Positions 1 to 10,093 of a DNA stretch of 46,310 bases are shown here, piece by piece. The stretch is from Chara braunii (lineage: Eukaryota; Streptophyta; Charophyceae; Charales; Characeae), in contig BFEA01000167.1 of NCBI GenBank assembly GCA_003427395.1, forward strand, positions 1,199,189-1,245,498. Direction: 5' to 3'. Every line of letters begins with the position of its first letter. Positions within the stretch are counted from its first letter, which is position 1. The notes beneath the pieces are model-generated. The model had not been told where the DNA came from. It worked only from the letters and a program-made list of their open reading frames with translations, and searched no databases. Both the position numbers and the translations under genes were made by a program.

Positions 1-46
<46 letters not shown>

Positions 47-210
47 TTCCATTGATAGGATGAGCAAAATTGAATGAATCTTCCGCTAGAACATCGAAAT
101 ACACACTACTACAGGCGTGCGTGTGTGTGTGTGTCTGATTCATTCCAATTTTACTCATCCTATCAATGGAAGTAGCCTCTTTTTATCTCTCTGCGTGCAT
201 GGCTAGAAAA

Positions 211-243
<33 letters not shown>

Positions 244-877
244 TCACACACACAGTATATTTCGATGTTGTAGCGGAAAATTCATTCGATTTCGCCCATC
301 CTATCGATGGAAGTAGCTTGAGGCCAGCCACGGCGTTGGAGACTTACCTGTTGGCCAGTGCGTCACTCAACCTATCGATGGAAAACTCACTCTCTCAGAG
401 AGAGAGAGAGAGAGAGAGTTCCATCGATAGGTTGAGCGACGCACCGGCCAACAAGTAGGCCTCCAACGCCGCGGCTGGCCTCACGCTACTTCCATCGATA
501 GGATGAGCAAAATCGAATGAATCTTCCGCTAGAACACCAGCGTGAGGCCAGTCGCGGGGTTGGATACTTATTGTTGGCCGGTGCGTTGCTCATCCTATCG
601 ATGGAAAACTCTCTCTCTCTCTCTTTTCCTCCCGATCACACCGCTTAACAACAAGAGATGAGGGATTGTCCGTTGAGAGAGAGATAGAGGGAGGGAGGGA
701 GGGAGGGGGAGAGAGAGAGAGTTGTTGGAATGAGGGATTGTCCGTTGAGAGAGAGATAGAGGGAGGGAGGGAGGGAGGGGGAGAGAGAGAGAGTTGTTGG
801 AAGTAGCCTCTCCCTATCTCTCTGCGTGCATGGCTGGAAAACTCTCTCTCTCTGTCTCTCTCTCTCTCACACACATA

Positions 878-909
<32 letters not shown>

Positions 910-1061
910 TGCACGCACATACGCGTAGTATTGTATATTTCGATGTTCTAGCGGGAGATTCATTCAATTTGGCTCATCATATCGATATAAGTAGCGTGAG
1001 GCCAGTCGCGGGGTTGGAGACTTACCTGTTGGCTGGTGCGTTGCTCATCGTATCGATGGAA

Positions 1062-1115
<54 letters not shown>

Positions 1116-1130
1116 CTCCCTTTCACACTG
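1..1130. repeat. Cluster of inverted and direct modules separated by (GA)n/(CT)n
   Basis: A module containing CTCATCCTATCGATGGAAGT recurs on both strands: reverse orientation near 47-95 and 485-530, forward near 140-175, 285-315 and 945-995. It is often followed by GAGGCCAGYCGCGG and CTTACCTGTTGGC, and ends in a (CT)n, (GA)n or (CA/CG)n tract. The opening 42 bases are pure GA, and 1063-1112 is pure CT. No exon is supported here; open frames in this stretch are encoded by the dinucleotide tracts. It probably lies in an upstream intron of the TIC-like gene or 5' of it. Confidence 0.75.
658..801. repeat. 72-bp tandem duplication
   Basis: Two adjacent, essentially identical copies, 658-729 and 730-801. 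Each begins ATGAGGGATTGTCCGTTGAG and ends GAGTTGTTGGA after a purine-rich centre. It lies inside the larger inverted-module cluster. Confidence 0.85.
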
Positions 1131-2240
1131 CTTAACAACAACAGATAATGGATCGTCCTTCTCCCGCTCCCCCTCCTGCTCCTCCTCCCGCTCTTCCTCC
1201 TCTTGCTGCTTCTCCTGGTCTTCCCGTCTTTCTTCTCCCGCTGGGAACCAACGTGCCCGGGCCTCTGCCTCTTTCCCGCACGAACCGCTGCTTCCTTATC
1301 CTCCCTCGCTTTTTGCTTTAAGATTTCCCCCATGAACCGACGGAAGCGATGCGCCCCGGGCCTCTCCCTCTTTCCCCCATGAACTGGGGCGCCCCTATAA
1401 TCCCGTGAGACACCCCTGTTCTCCTCGTCGGTCACCTGCGGCACCCCGCGCGCAACTCCTTGCCACAATTTTTTGTGGGCCCGGTGGGAGCATCACGCGC
1501 GGACCGATTTTTGCTTTAAGATATGAGAGAAGATATATATATATTTGTTTTTGTCTGTTTTTGTTTTGGTTGAAGGTTGCTGTGTGCCAAATTTCGTATC
1601 ATTTGGAGAATTGGAATCTCCTTTGCTGACATTTCTGAAATTTCTAAAGATTTCTGAAATTGGAATGCTGTTGATATTTGCATGAAAGTGGGCTTTGGCT
1701 TGCAATTTTATAGGCGTGTTTTTTTTTTTAGCAATCAGTTAGTATGGTGTCTACTCTATGAATTGGTGGCAAGTTTGGTTAGAATGACCTAAATGGCATG
1801 ATAAATTGTCTGAAAATTTAGGCCTCGATTGACCGTCTCTCGTTGGAGGAGAATGAAAGGGGTTTTTCAAGATGAGGTTTCTGAAGGGAAGGTAGCGCTG
1901 AGGGGGGAGGTGAGGAGAAGGGGAGTGTAAAAGGTGGTTTGGGAATCTAGTGCTTGGGGGGGGAGAGGTGGAAGGTTGCACGATTTGTTTACGTTGCTTC
2001 CAGGAGGTTGCACGGTTTATATGGCCACTGGAGGGTTCTGCTTGTTTGCTAGGTGGTTAACTCGTTGAACTATTTCAATGTCCATCGGGATGCGGGTGCA
2101 ACTGCTGCTTGATGTGAAGGACCCGTTGCACTTGTTATGTTGGCGTCCCGAGGTTCCTATCGGGTTGCGCTGTTTTCGTCAATTGATCAATTTGTTATGT
2201 TCATTCCCTTAACTAACTCTGGGTTCATGTGTGGTTGCAG
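1131..2240. other. No gene recognised; putative intron upstream of the first visible exon
   Basis: The stretch has a C-rich patch (1150-1450), an AT-rich patch (1500-1740) and ordinary unique-looking sequence. Just before 2241 there is a pyrimidine-containing 3' splice site ending TGGTTGCAG. The following exon starts two bases into a codon, so an upstream coding exon ending after one base of a codon must exist. I could not identify it here with confidence. Confidence 0.5.
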
Positions 2241-2394
2241 CTCCTGCTTCATCCTGCAGTGCAGCCCCGCCGCCCCCGATTCCATTTCCTCCCGTAACAA
2301 CAGCAGCATCTCCTGCAGCAGGTGTCAATCCAGTTAATGCAGGTGCCATTCCAATATCTATGGCTGGTTGGCCGCCTCTTGCACCTGCTCTTGG
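2241..2394 (+). CDS. TIC-like protein, first visible exon (Pro-rich, AGWPPL motif)
   Basis: The exon is bounded by a TTGCAG acceptor ending at 2240 and a consensus GTAAGT donor at 2395-2400. In the chosen frame, after two bases that complete an upstream codon, it reads a Ser/Ala/Pro-rich stretch, then VNPVNAGAIPISMAGWPPL and LAPALG. Plant TIC proteins have a similar AGWPGGLPPLGY-type segment a short way before their KRCATH region, and the next exon supplies the GY. It ends after two bases of a Gly codon, and the exon at 6558 begins with the single base needed. The exon is short and low in complexity. Its identity rests on the phase match, the splice sites and the order of motifs relative to the following exons. 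Upstream exons, including the true start codon, are missing from this model. Confidence 0.72.
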
Positions 2395-2845
2395 GTAAGT
2401 TCCCTTTTCATGGCCTTGTTGTCTGGCCCTTATCAATCAATCTCTATGTCTTGTATAAGAAAGGGAGAAGCAAAGAATGCAGCAATTATTTCTTTTTGTG
2501 GGTCTTTCCTGTTGCCAGTTTATGATGCAACTCCGTTTTGCTGTTCTTCAAAGTGGTTGTGGTCCCAATTTTTAAAAAATGGGACCAGTTTGTTTTTTGT
2601 TTGTCTTAAACCATCACTACCTCCACTCCTGTTTTTCCTGATCCTGAATTTCACTGCGCAGCGAGTTTTGAACAGCCTGGGTTCCATTGCAATTTCGTTT
2701 CTAGTACTCCAAATAAGCAAAAAGACGAAAACGTATAACATCACGGAAGTCATCGGATATCAACAAAAGGACGAAAGAAAAAAAGAAGAATCTACGATAT
2801 GAATGAAAAGGCAATCGGATACAGAATTCGTAGTACATGCTAGAG

Positions 2846-3190
2846 TGCACCCTCAGTCAGGGCGCTAGAGCGACGCGGTGATCACAGCAGTCGCGCTCCA
2901 CAATGTTAACAAACAAACAAAAAAAAAGTATGGCCGTGAAAACAGTTCAATACAGAATGTGGATTCTGTGTGAGAGTGTGCCCTCAGTCAGGGCTTTACA
3001 GAGACAAGGATATCACGGCAGGTGCTTGCAAAAACTAAAAACGAAACAAAAAAAAGTGCTATGGACCTGATTGACTCTAGAGTTTGTGAGCGTGTGCCCC
3101 GGTGACAGTGTGTCAGTAATGCGTGGAATGTGCCCTGCCTCACTGGCAGGGCACTAGAAAGAACAGAACAGACAAAAATAAAAAAAAACA
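2846..3190. repeat. Diverged tandem units with GCCCTCAGTCAGGGC-type hairpins
   Basis: At about 2848-2870, 2974-2993 and 3132-3156, short perfect or near-perfect stems (for example CCCTCAGTCAGGG and TGCCCTGCCTCACTGGCAGGGCA shortened) occur in units of roughly 110-150 bp. Each is followed by A-rich sequence with AAACAAAAAAAAG. Related units recur at 5480-5930. Intronic position. Confidence 0.6.
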
Positions 3191-3539
3191 AAATCTGATC
3201 GGCTGATGTGAGGACACCTTGTTTTCAGCTGATGCCAACGTCTTTCCTCTGTACATAGTTGCTTCCTTTTTTTATTTTTTTGGGTTGCAAATGGGCACAC
3301 AAGGCCCAAACATTTCGTTTCTCCCAAGCCTTGTTGGGAACCCCTAAAAATGTGGTGTGACGTTAGGCCAGTCGGGCTGGGTGGGTTCCGCCGGGAAATT
3401 TAGGCGGCCCGAAAACCCAGCAGGGATTTTTTTTTTTTTTTTTTTTTCTGAAGCCGTGTTTTTTGCTGCGCTACCCCAGGGCCCCCCAAATCTGCAATAA
3501 AAGAAGGTTTTTTTGGGGGGGGGGGCGGGGGGGGGGTTT

Positions 3540-4605
3540 AGAAGATGATGATAATTGGTGTCGAGGATGGCGGCCAGGGGGTGAGAAATGATGGTGAGGA
3601 GGAGGAGGAGAAGCAGAAAAAGAAGAGGAAGAAGATGATGATGATGATGATCGATGGTGGAGGATGCTGGGCAGGGGGTGAAAAACGATAGCAAGAAGAA
3701 GAAGAAGAAGAAGAAGAAGAAGAAGAAGATGGGTGGTGGGAGATGGTGGGCAGGGGTCGCCCTCAACTTCGGCAGCCGTGGGGGAAGGTTGAAAATGTGG
3801 CCCCACACACGCCGGCAGAGGGCTGAAAAAAAAATCGGATAGGTTGGTCGGGGATGGTGGGCAGGGGGGCAGGAGACGGTGACCAAGAAGAAGAAGAAGC
3901 GAAGGAGGAGGAGAAGAAGAAATGAAGGTGGGGGGGGGGTGTGGTTTAGAAGATGATGATGATTGGTGGTCGAGGATGGCGGCTCGGGGGTCAGAAACGA
4001 TGGCGAGGAGGAGGAGAAGAAGAATACTAATAATAATAATAAGATGATGATGATCGATGGTGGAGAATGGCGGGCAGCGGGTGACAAGCGATGGTGAGAA
4101 GAAGAGGAAGAAGAAGAAGATGGGTGGTGGGAGATGGCGGGCCGGGGTCGCCCTACACGAAGTTGCGGGAAAAGGCCGCCGTGGGGGAAGGTTGAAAATG
4201 CGGCCCCACATGCGCCGACAGAAGACTCGAAAAACAAAATCGGATATGGTGGTCAGGGATGGCGGGCAGGGGACCATGAAATGACCAAGAAGAAGAAGAA
4301 GAAAAAGAAGCAAAGCAGCAGGAGGAGAAGAAGACGGGTGGTGGAAGATGGTGGGCAGGGGGTCATTTGACGGTCGCCAAGAAGAAGCGGTGAAGGGGGA
4401 GGAGAAGAAGAAAAAGAAGAAGAAGAAGACGGCTGGTGGAGGATGGTGGGAAGGGGGGCTTGAAACGGGGGTGAAGAAAAGGAAGAAACGCAGAAGAAGA
4501 AGAAGAAGCGCAGAAGAAGAAGAAGCGCAGAAGAAGAAGAAGAAGCGCAGAAAAAGAAGAAGCGAAGAAGAAGAAAAATGAAGAAGAAGAAGCAAAGAAG
4601 AATAA

Positions 4606-4663
<58 letters not shown>

Positions 4664-5128
4664 AACTAACGTGCTTACCTTGGCACTGGCGGGGGACCGC
4701 GATGGCTGCCGTTGGTGGGCGACAGCGGGGTCATGCGCGATGGTGGGCGCTGGTGGGCGTTGGCTGGATTCGTTGGAGTTACCATTAACGAATGGTGACG
4801 GGCGGAGGGAGGCGTTGTGTGGGCGAGGGAACGGGGGCTGGCAGTTCCCGCCCTCACCGTTTCAAATTGTCGCCCATCTTGGATGTGTCAAAGAAGATCA
4901 ATGGCCCAGATTGGTCCCGATTTGAAATCGGTGAAATTGGGCCTACCGGAGCCGATTTTTGTTTTTCAGGCCTGGATGGTCTTCTGTGCGGGCGAAAAGA
5001 ACCCCCCTTCTCTGATGTGCTGGGGCTGCCCGGTGGCCAACCGGGCGGGACAACCGGCCAGGCAGCCCCCCCCCCCCCTTTCCCCGGGCAACGGCCAGGT
5101 CGCGGGGGGCCCCAGGACCAGCCTACGT
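3540..5128. repeat. Composite repeat, copy A: GAA-rich minisatellite + (CT)n + unique tail
   Basis: From 3540 to 4605 the plus strand is a long GAA/GAT-rich tract punctuated by GATGGTGGGCAGGGGGT-like units and two copies of a GTGGCCCCACAYGC segment. It is followed by pure (CT)n at 4608-4662. A tail then holds CAACTAAC, CTTACCTTGGC, GATGGCTGCC and GGGCGGGACAACCGGCCAGGC. The same order of parts is found at 32090-33744 in the same orientation. No coding evidence; long frames across it are poly-Lys/Glu or poly-Ser/Leu translations of the trinucleotide tract. Confidence 0.8.
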
Positions 5129-5159
5129 GTGACGTATATTCCCGTTTTTCCCAAGGCTC

Positions 5160-6100
5160 AGAAAGGTCGTGGTGGTTTAAGTCACCAGTAACGGCACAGC
5201 TTTTTGTTATGGGCGCAGCGCGTTTTTTTCGTCTTAAACCACTACCGTTGAACCTCTCTTTGCCGACCCTGAATTTACCTGCGCGCCGAGTTTTGCCGAG
5301 CGCGGCATAAAAGTGGAACATCATGATTTTCATTTTCTGGTACTCGTGTGAAAAAGAGAACCATAATAATGGTGGTGGTCTGCTCCATTGAACGAATGTA
5401 GGCTACAGAAGAAGAAAAAAAAAATCAAAGCTTTAGGCATGATAGCGGAGAGATTCAGTTTTTCAAGTACCTGTGTCAGTATGCCCTCAGCTGTGGCTTT
5501 TCCAGCAAAGCATGAAATACGCCCCGCTTGCTGTCAGGGTACTTACTCAAAATGAAACGGAAAGAAAAATAAAACAAGAACATGGATTTCGACCTTAATG
5601 CAATCACATACATTCCTTAAAGTACCTGTGTGAGTATGGCCTTCCTCACGGCCAGGGCCGAAGTATGAAGAAAACAAAACCAAACACCAACACAGATTTT
5701 GCTCTACTACTGGTTAGATTCATTGTAGTGAGTAACTGTGAGTTTGCGCTTACAAAGTTCTTGGCACCGTTGTCAGAACGTGGAATCAGCCCTGCCTTGC
5801 TGGCAGGGCACTAAAACAAAAAAGAAAAAAGGAAAGAAAAACAAAACAACAGCAGCGAATGGGAGTGTAATAGCAGTCACATACTATTTATGTTGTGCCT
5901 GGGTGAGTAATGCCCTCGGTGAAGCAGTTCACCAACATCACAAGCACCCACGTTCTTTGTTCTTTTTTTTTTTTTTTTTTTTTTCTGGCAGGGGAAGCTT
6001 TTCCGCAGGGCCCAAATCCTTTGTTTTTTGTGTTTTCAAGTAATTTGATGCCGAACCTCGGCCGGATCCCCGAACTTTTTGGATGAGGTCACTTTCCGAA
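5160..6100. repeat. Diverged copy of the sequence at about 2500-3300, with further hairpin units
   Basis: 5225-5345 resembles 2600-2710: both contain CTTAAACCA, a YCCTGAATTT segment, GCGCxCCGAGTTTTG-like sequence and TTTCTxGTACTC. Both are followed by A-rich units carrying GCCCT...AGGGC stems (about 5490, 5630, 5788). The composite repeat at 3540-5128 is therefore sandwiched between two related flanks. A T tract at 5965-5984 follows. No exon seen. Confidence 0.5.
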
Positions 6101-6557
6101 ATGGGACTACAGCTGTGAAAGGTAGTGGTGGCTTAAGCCATACCTGACTTTTCTTTTCTGTTTTGTTTTTTCTTCTTCTTTTTCAGGCACCTTGTTTCCC
6201 AACAGTGCTGTCGTTTTGGCGGGTAAAAAGATAACCCCCTCACGCCTGGGAAAACAGCTTCCTCCCATCACCTTCATTTTTCTGCTCTGAACAGGTTCAA
6301 GCACTAACGGTGGATAGGCTTGGCAGGCAGCAGGTCAGGGTAATTGTTTAATCAACGTCAATGTGAATCACCATGCACTGATGATGAACCGGTTTCTGAT
6401 TGACCCCTGCATTGGTTTATGGAACTTCATGCATGTTGTCTCCCTGGATGATGGGATTCTATGGCTGGTTATTTGTGAGCATTGGAACCTGTGAACGGGT
6501 TGCAAAACAGTAATTGTCATGCCTTTTTTTTTGTCTGTGTGTGGGGTAACTCTGCAG

Positions 6558-6642
6558 GTACCTACAAACAGTTGCTGCTGTTGCCGCACAATGGGGCCCT
6601 GGTGCTGTTGGCAGGGAAGACACAAGTGCTGCGGCTTCTCAG
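6558..6642 (+). CDS. TIC-like protein, short exon 2 of the visible model
   Basis: The exon lies between a CTCTGCAG acceptor ending at 6557 and a GTAACA donor starting at 6643. Its first base completes the split Gly codon from 2394. The remaining 84 bases are 28 codons starting YLQTVAAVAAQWGPGAV and ending AAASQ, which leaves phase 0. The joined reading ...LAPALG-YLQTV matches the LPPLGYM context of land-plant TIC proteins. Too short to be convincing alone; the support is exact phase agreement on both sides. The intron before it (2395-6557, 4.2 kb) is mostly repeats. Confidence 0.7.
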
Positions 6643-7321
6643 GTAACACGAGGAAAGGCAACTTCTTTGTGCTCCTGCAGTCTTGACGTGGTCTTTCGAT
6701 GTTTTATCACAGGGTAACTTGTGTGCAACCAATCATTTCATTTACAAAATGTCGACATGCTCTGTAATAATCTGCTCTAATATGCCCTGTTGTTGCCTAA
6801 GTGGCCGCTGCAGGCGCCCAACGCCGCCTCTACTGTAGGCCGCGTTGACGTGGGGACACAGAACCCCCAAAGTTGGCTTCAGGGCCCCTGTGCCTGACAG
6901 TCGACAGCATCCCAGGAGTCAAAGTCTGCATGGACCCAGCCCAGGCCGCCGATCAGACAGACACACTTGTTGGTATGCAGGTATCCAGACAGCATTCAGA
7001 CCAAGTGGAACTCTGTAACTGTACTACATACAGGCCGTTGGTGGTGAGTCAATCTGAGCGTCCGTGGGTGAGGGATCAGAGGCAGGTTAATCTCGTCAAC
7101 ACTACTTATTGACTCTGCCTCCGGGAGTCAACATGCTGGCTTGACGCTGGCTGGACGCTGGCACTGTGTGACGACGACGTGAGACTGCTGCATCGCGTGC
7201 TGGCGCCTTCCTGCTCTGGCGCTAGCCGTCTTCTTGCTGACATGGTGCATGCCACGCTGTCTTCGACATTGCTGACTTGGCACTTACCACACTGTCTTCA
7301 TTGCTGAGTTGGACGCGACAA

Positions 7322-7804
7322 TGAGGGAGATCGGGATCTGTGGATTGATTGAGAGAGAGGAGGCTTACCTGTTGCTGATGTCGACATTGCGCACTGTTGT
7401 GACGTCTTCATGGGAGAACTGTGCCACGTGGCACTCTGATGTGATCAGACCTTGTCAGGCTCGTTTCTTGTACACTGTTTGGTGAGGGAGGTCGGGATCT
7501 GTGGATTGATTGAGAGAGAGGAGGCTTACCTGTTGCTGATGTTGACATTGTGCACTGTTGTGATGTCTTCATGGGAGAACTGTGCCACGTGGCACTCTGA
7601 TGTGATCAGACCTTGTCAGGCTCGTTTCTTGTACACTGTTTAGTGAGGGAGATCGGGATCTGTGGATTGATTGAGAGAGAGGAGGCTTACCTGTTGCTGA
7701 TGTCGACATTGCGCACTGTTGTGATGTCTTCATGGGAGAACTGTGCCACATGGCACTCTGATGTGATCAGACCTTGTCAGGCTCGTTTCTTGTACTCTGT
7801 TTGG
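7322..7804 (+). repeat. 161-bp minisatellite, three copies
   Basis: Copies start at 7322, 7483 and 7644, each with TGAGGGAGRTCGGGATCTG. They differ by only a few substitutions and include GAGAGAGAGGAGGCTTACCT and a CACGTGGCAC-type palindrome. The unit length is not a multiple of three, so the similar open frames in neighbouring copies are by-products. It lies in the TIC-like intron 6643-8344. Confidence 0.9.
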
Positions 7805-8129
7805 TGATGTGGAGGAGATGGGAGGCCCGAAGAAGGAGAGGGGAACGAGGGGCTTCTATCTAGGTGGTCATTGACAGATACTTACTCTTTCACCCTCTTA
7901 AGTCTATTCTCCCCCTCTCCTTCGTCCTCTGATTAAGAGACTTTGTATCGCAGATCACATTTCATGATTATTGGAGATAATTAATCAGCGCTGAGTAATC
8001 TTGTACTTCAACACCTGATGTTGGGCTACATAAGTGTGAGAGTGCACAATCTTTTGGCTTATTAGTGGCTCACTTGTAAAATGTTTTTGAGGGTCTGTGA
8101 GCAGGTTGTGATTGGGAACGCGTAATAAT

Positions 8130-8268
8130 AGTCGCTGTTTCTGTCCTTCGGGACATTCGTTAAATTTGGAACGATACAGAGAAGATTAGCATGGCCCCTG
8201 CGCAAGGATGGCACGCATTTATCGAGAAATGGTCCAGATTAAAAAAAAAAAAAAAAGTCACTGTTTCT
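8130..8268 (+). mobile_element. Retroposition unit: U6 copy + poly-A flanked by target-site duplication
   Basis: AGTCGCTGTTTCT (8130-8142) precedes the U6-like sequence and AGTCACTGTTTCT (8256-8268) follows its 16-A tail: 12 of 13 bases match. A tail plus a short direct repeat is the signature of target-primed reverse transcription by LINE machinery. Confidence 0.85.
8143..8240 (+). pseudogene. U6 spliceosomal snRNA retropseudogene
   Basis: This 98-bp sequence follows U6 snRNA almost from end to end. It has a GTCCTTCGGGACAT 5' stem-loop, the invariant ACAGAGA box at 8176-8182 (pairs with the 5' splice site), the catalytic AGC at 8188-8190, CCCCTGCGCAAGGATG, and a GCACGCA segment where U6 normally has ACACGCA. 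The 3' part (ATCGAGAAATGGTCCAGATT) has diverged from the usual TTCGTGAAGCGTTCC form. Instead of a T-run terminator there is a 16-base A tape, then a target-site duplication. No upstream sequence element or TATA box typical of plant U6 genes is visible in the preceding 80 bases. It is therefore read as a reverse-transcribed, promoterless copy inserted in a TIC-like intron, sense to the host gene. Confidence 0.9.
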
Positions 8269-8344
8269 CATTTCGTGGTGTGCAACGGTACTCATGACCT
8301 CATACTGAGATGCTGACTTTGGCTGTTGATGTTTCATGCTGCAG

Positions 8345-8791
8345 ATGGCTTTTATGATGCCACCACGTCGTCCCTGGAAACGCTGTGCGACTCATGTTTA
8401 TATTGCGCAGTACATTGCATTCCAACAGAAGGTGCAAGAGAACGTTTACCTGCAACACCAGTACAACAGCTCTCTCTACGGCAAGGGCTACATGCCTCTG
8501 AACTCTGCAGAGAGCTTGTTCACATCCCTGCCGGGCAGCAGTCCAGGGGCCTCAGCAGGTGGTGGATCAGGCGCTTTGGGAATCCCCAATAGCTCGGTCA
8601 CGGCAGACAGAGTTCAACACATCCCTGGGAGTGCAACTGTCAGCTCAGGTTCAACCATTGTGGGTCCAGGTGGGGGTGCACAGGGACCTGGAAAGGATCG
8701 AGGTGTTGTGTATGGTGAGGCTGGACCGAGGAAGTCGGCAGGTTTGTCCATGCAGCAGCATCCACAGCAACAGAATGCAATCTCCATGCAG
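8345..8791 (+). CDS. TIC-like protein, KRCATH exon
   Basis: The exon is bounded by an ATGCTGCAG acceptor ending at 8344 and a GT donor at 8792. It is 149 codons, phase 0 on both sides. Residues 9-22 of the exon read RPWKRCATHVYIAQ, the hallmark of the TIME FOR COFFEE family, where land plants have KRCATHCYIARNI. A Gln-rich helix-like stretch follows (YIAFQQKVQENVYLQHQ), then SSLYGKGYMPLN, which parallels the family's SLYG-K-CNLN region. The rest is Gly/Ser-rich. In Arabidopsis TIC is a large nuclear protein of the circadian clock that also affects jasmonate signalling; its biochemical activity is not settled. Function here is inferred from family membership only. The second Cys found in land plants (KRCATHC) is Val here. 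Confidence 0.88.
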
Positions 8792-10093
8792 GTGCGATTA
8801 CACTCTTGAATCTTGAGCAATGCTTGGTTGTGTTTACGACAGCGTAATTCTGCTTGTGTAATAATGTTGGATGTTTAAATATCCGTTGACCCGTGAGTGT
8901 TTGAGCCTGCGACCTGTGTTCTGAGAGTCGTATGTTTAGTTGTTGTAGATAGTGTTGTCGCCGGGTCTTGAACTGCAGGTCTGTGTCTTAGGAGTCTTAG
9001 CAGCAGTGTAGGTCGTAGCTGGTACAGTGCCGAAGGGTCAAGACTACGATCTTCCGGATCTTCCAGAAATGGCCCTTCGTAGGTCCTAGGAGTCAGTCGG
9101 CGTCTGAGTCAGCAGGGGGCATTCCTAGCACAGTCAGCGAAGGGCAGTCCTAAGTCCTACCTAGCCTAGTCAGCGGTACTCAGTCCCGGGTTGCACTTTG
9201 TCAAGTCAGCAAGTACCGTGTGGGACTCTGTGCACCCCAGGGCCGGTGTCCAAGGGCTGACCTACGAAGATCCGAAGTACAAATCAAGAGGCAGCATCCA
9301 GTCATTCATTCAATCTGCCTGTGAGCCGCTCGGAAGTGCTGTCTGTGTGTCTTGTGTACGGGGGTCTGCAGGTGCCCAAAGGAGAAGAGGGCTAAGAGGA
9401 GGAAGACGCGGCAATAGCCGCTCGTTGTTAGTTGAGGTACAAGAAGGCAGCCATAGCTGGTGCAGGTTAGCAGTAGAGGGAGGGTTAGTCTGTGTGTGAG
9501 TGTGCTGTGTAAGTGTGTGCGGGACGTCTAGGGAGATCGAGAGTGGTGTGTGTGTGCTAAGAAGTTGCTGAGGATACAGTTGATCGGGGGGGAATCTTTG
9601 TCTGGCGCATGGGCTCCATAGCCGATTGAGACAAGTTTGAATCTGAGCTTTGTGTGGGCGCCATTGCGCCAGTGTGATTGCCATCTGTTTGCATGCATGC
9701 CAAGTGTCAACGAAGACAAGTCTGGTTGCAGTGGTGCTCTTATGCCAAGTGTGAAGACGAGTCTGGAGTGGTCCTCTTATTCTCCACTGCAGTGACTGTT
9801 TTGACCCATTTCTGTCTCTGAAGGCTATTCTTCTCGAAAATTTGGTCACATGTTGGGGGGCTTATTGTTATCTTCACTGCGTCCATGCAGGTGCCCCAAA
9901 CTCTTGGCTTAGGAGCCATGTGTGACGATGCATAATGCTTCTGGTGTATAATTATGTCTGATCACATGCTCTTATTCCGCACTGCAGTCTTTCCTTCTCC
10001 TCGGTGGCCCAATCCTGTTTCTGAAGGCCGTCACACAATGAGGGGGTTGTTGTGTTATTCACTGCTATTTCTTGTGGCTTTGTATGTGTCCAG

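Noticed and set aside
3412-3446. CCCAGCAGGGA followed by a T tract, repeated at about 28066-28092, considered as a poly-A tail of a minus-strand retroelement
   Set aside because: The shared sequence lies on the side that would be genomic flank, so the T tract is not a simple insertion tail; the gap at 28093 prevents testing.
3344-4665. Open frames of up to 374 codons on the minus strand and Lys/Arg/Glu frames on the plus strand
   Set aside because: They translate GAA/GAT/GGA trinucleotide and CT tracts; composition is poly-Ser/Leu/Phe or poly-Lys/Glu with no domain or codon signal.
7322-7804. Regularly repeated units, checked as a possible CRISPR array
   Set aside because: Units of 161 bp are directly adjacent with no unique spacers, in a eukaryotic intron; this is a minisatellite.
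8143-8240. A functional U6 snRNA gene
   Set aside because: No plant-type upstream element or TATA box, changed 3' domain, A tail in place of T terminator and flanking target-site duplication indicate a retrocopy.
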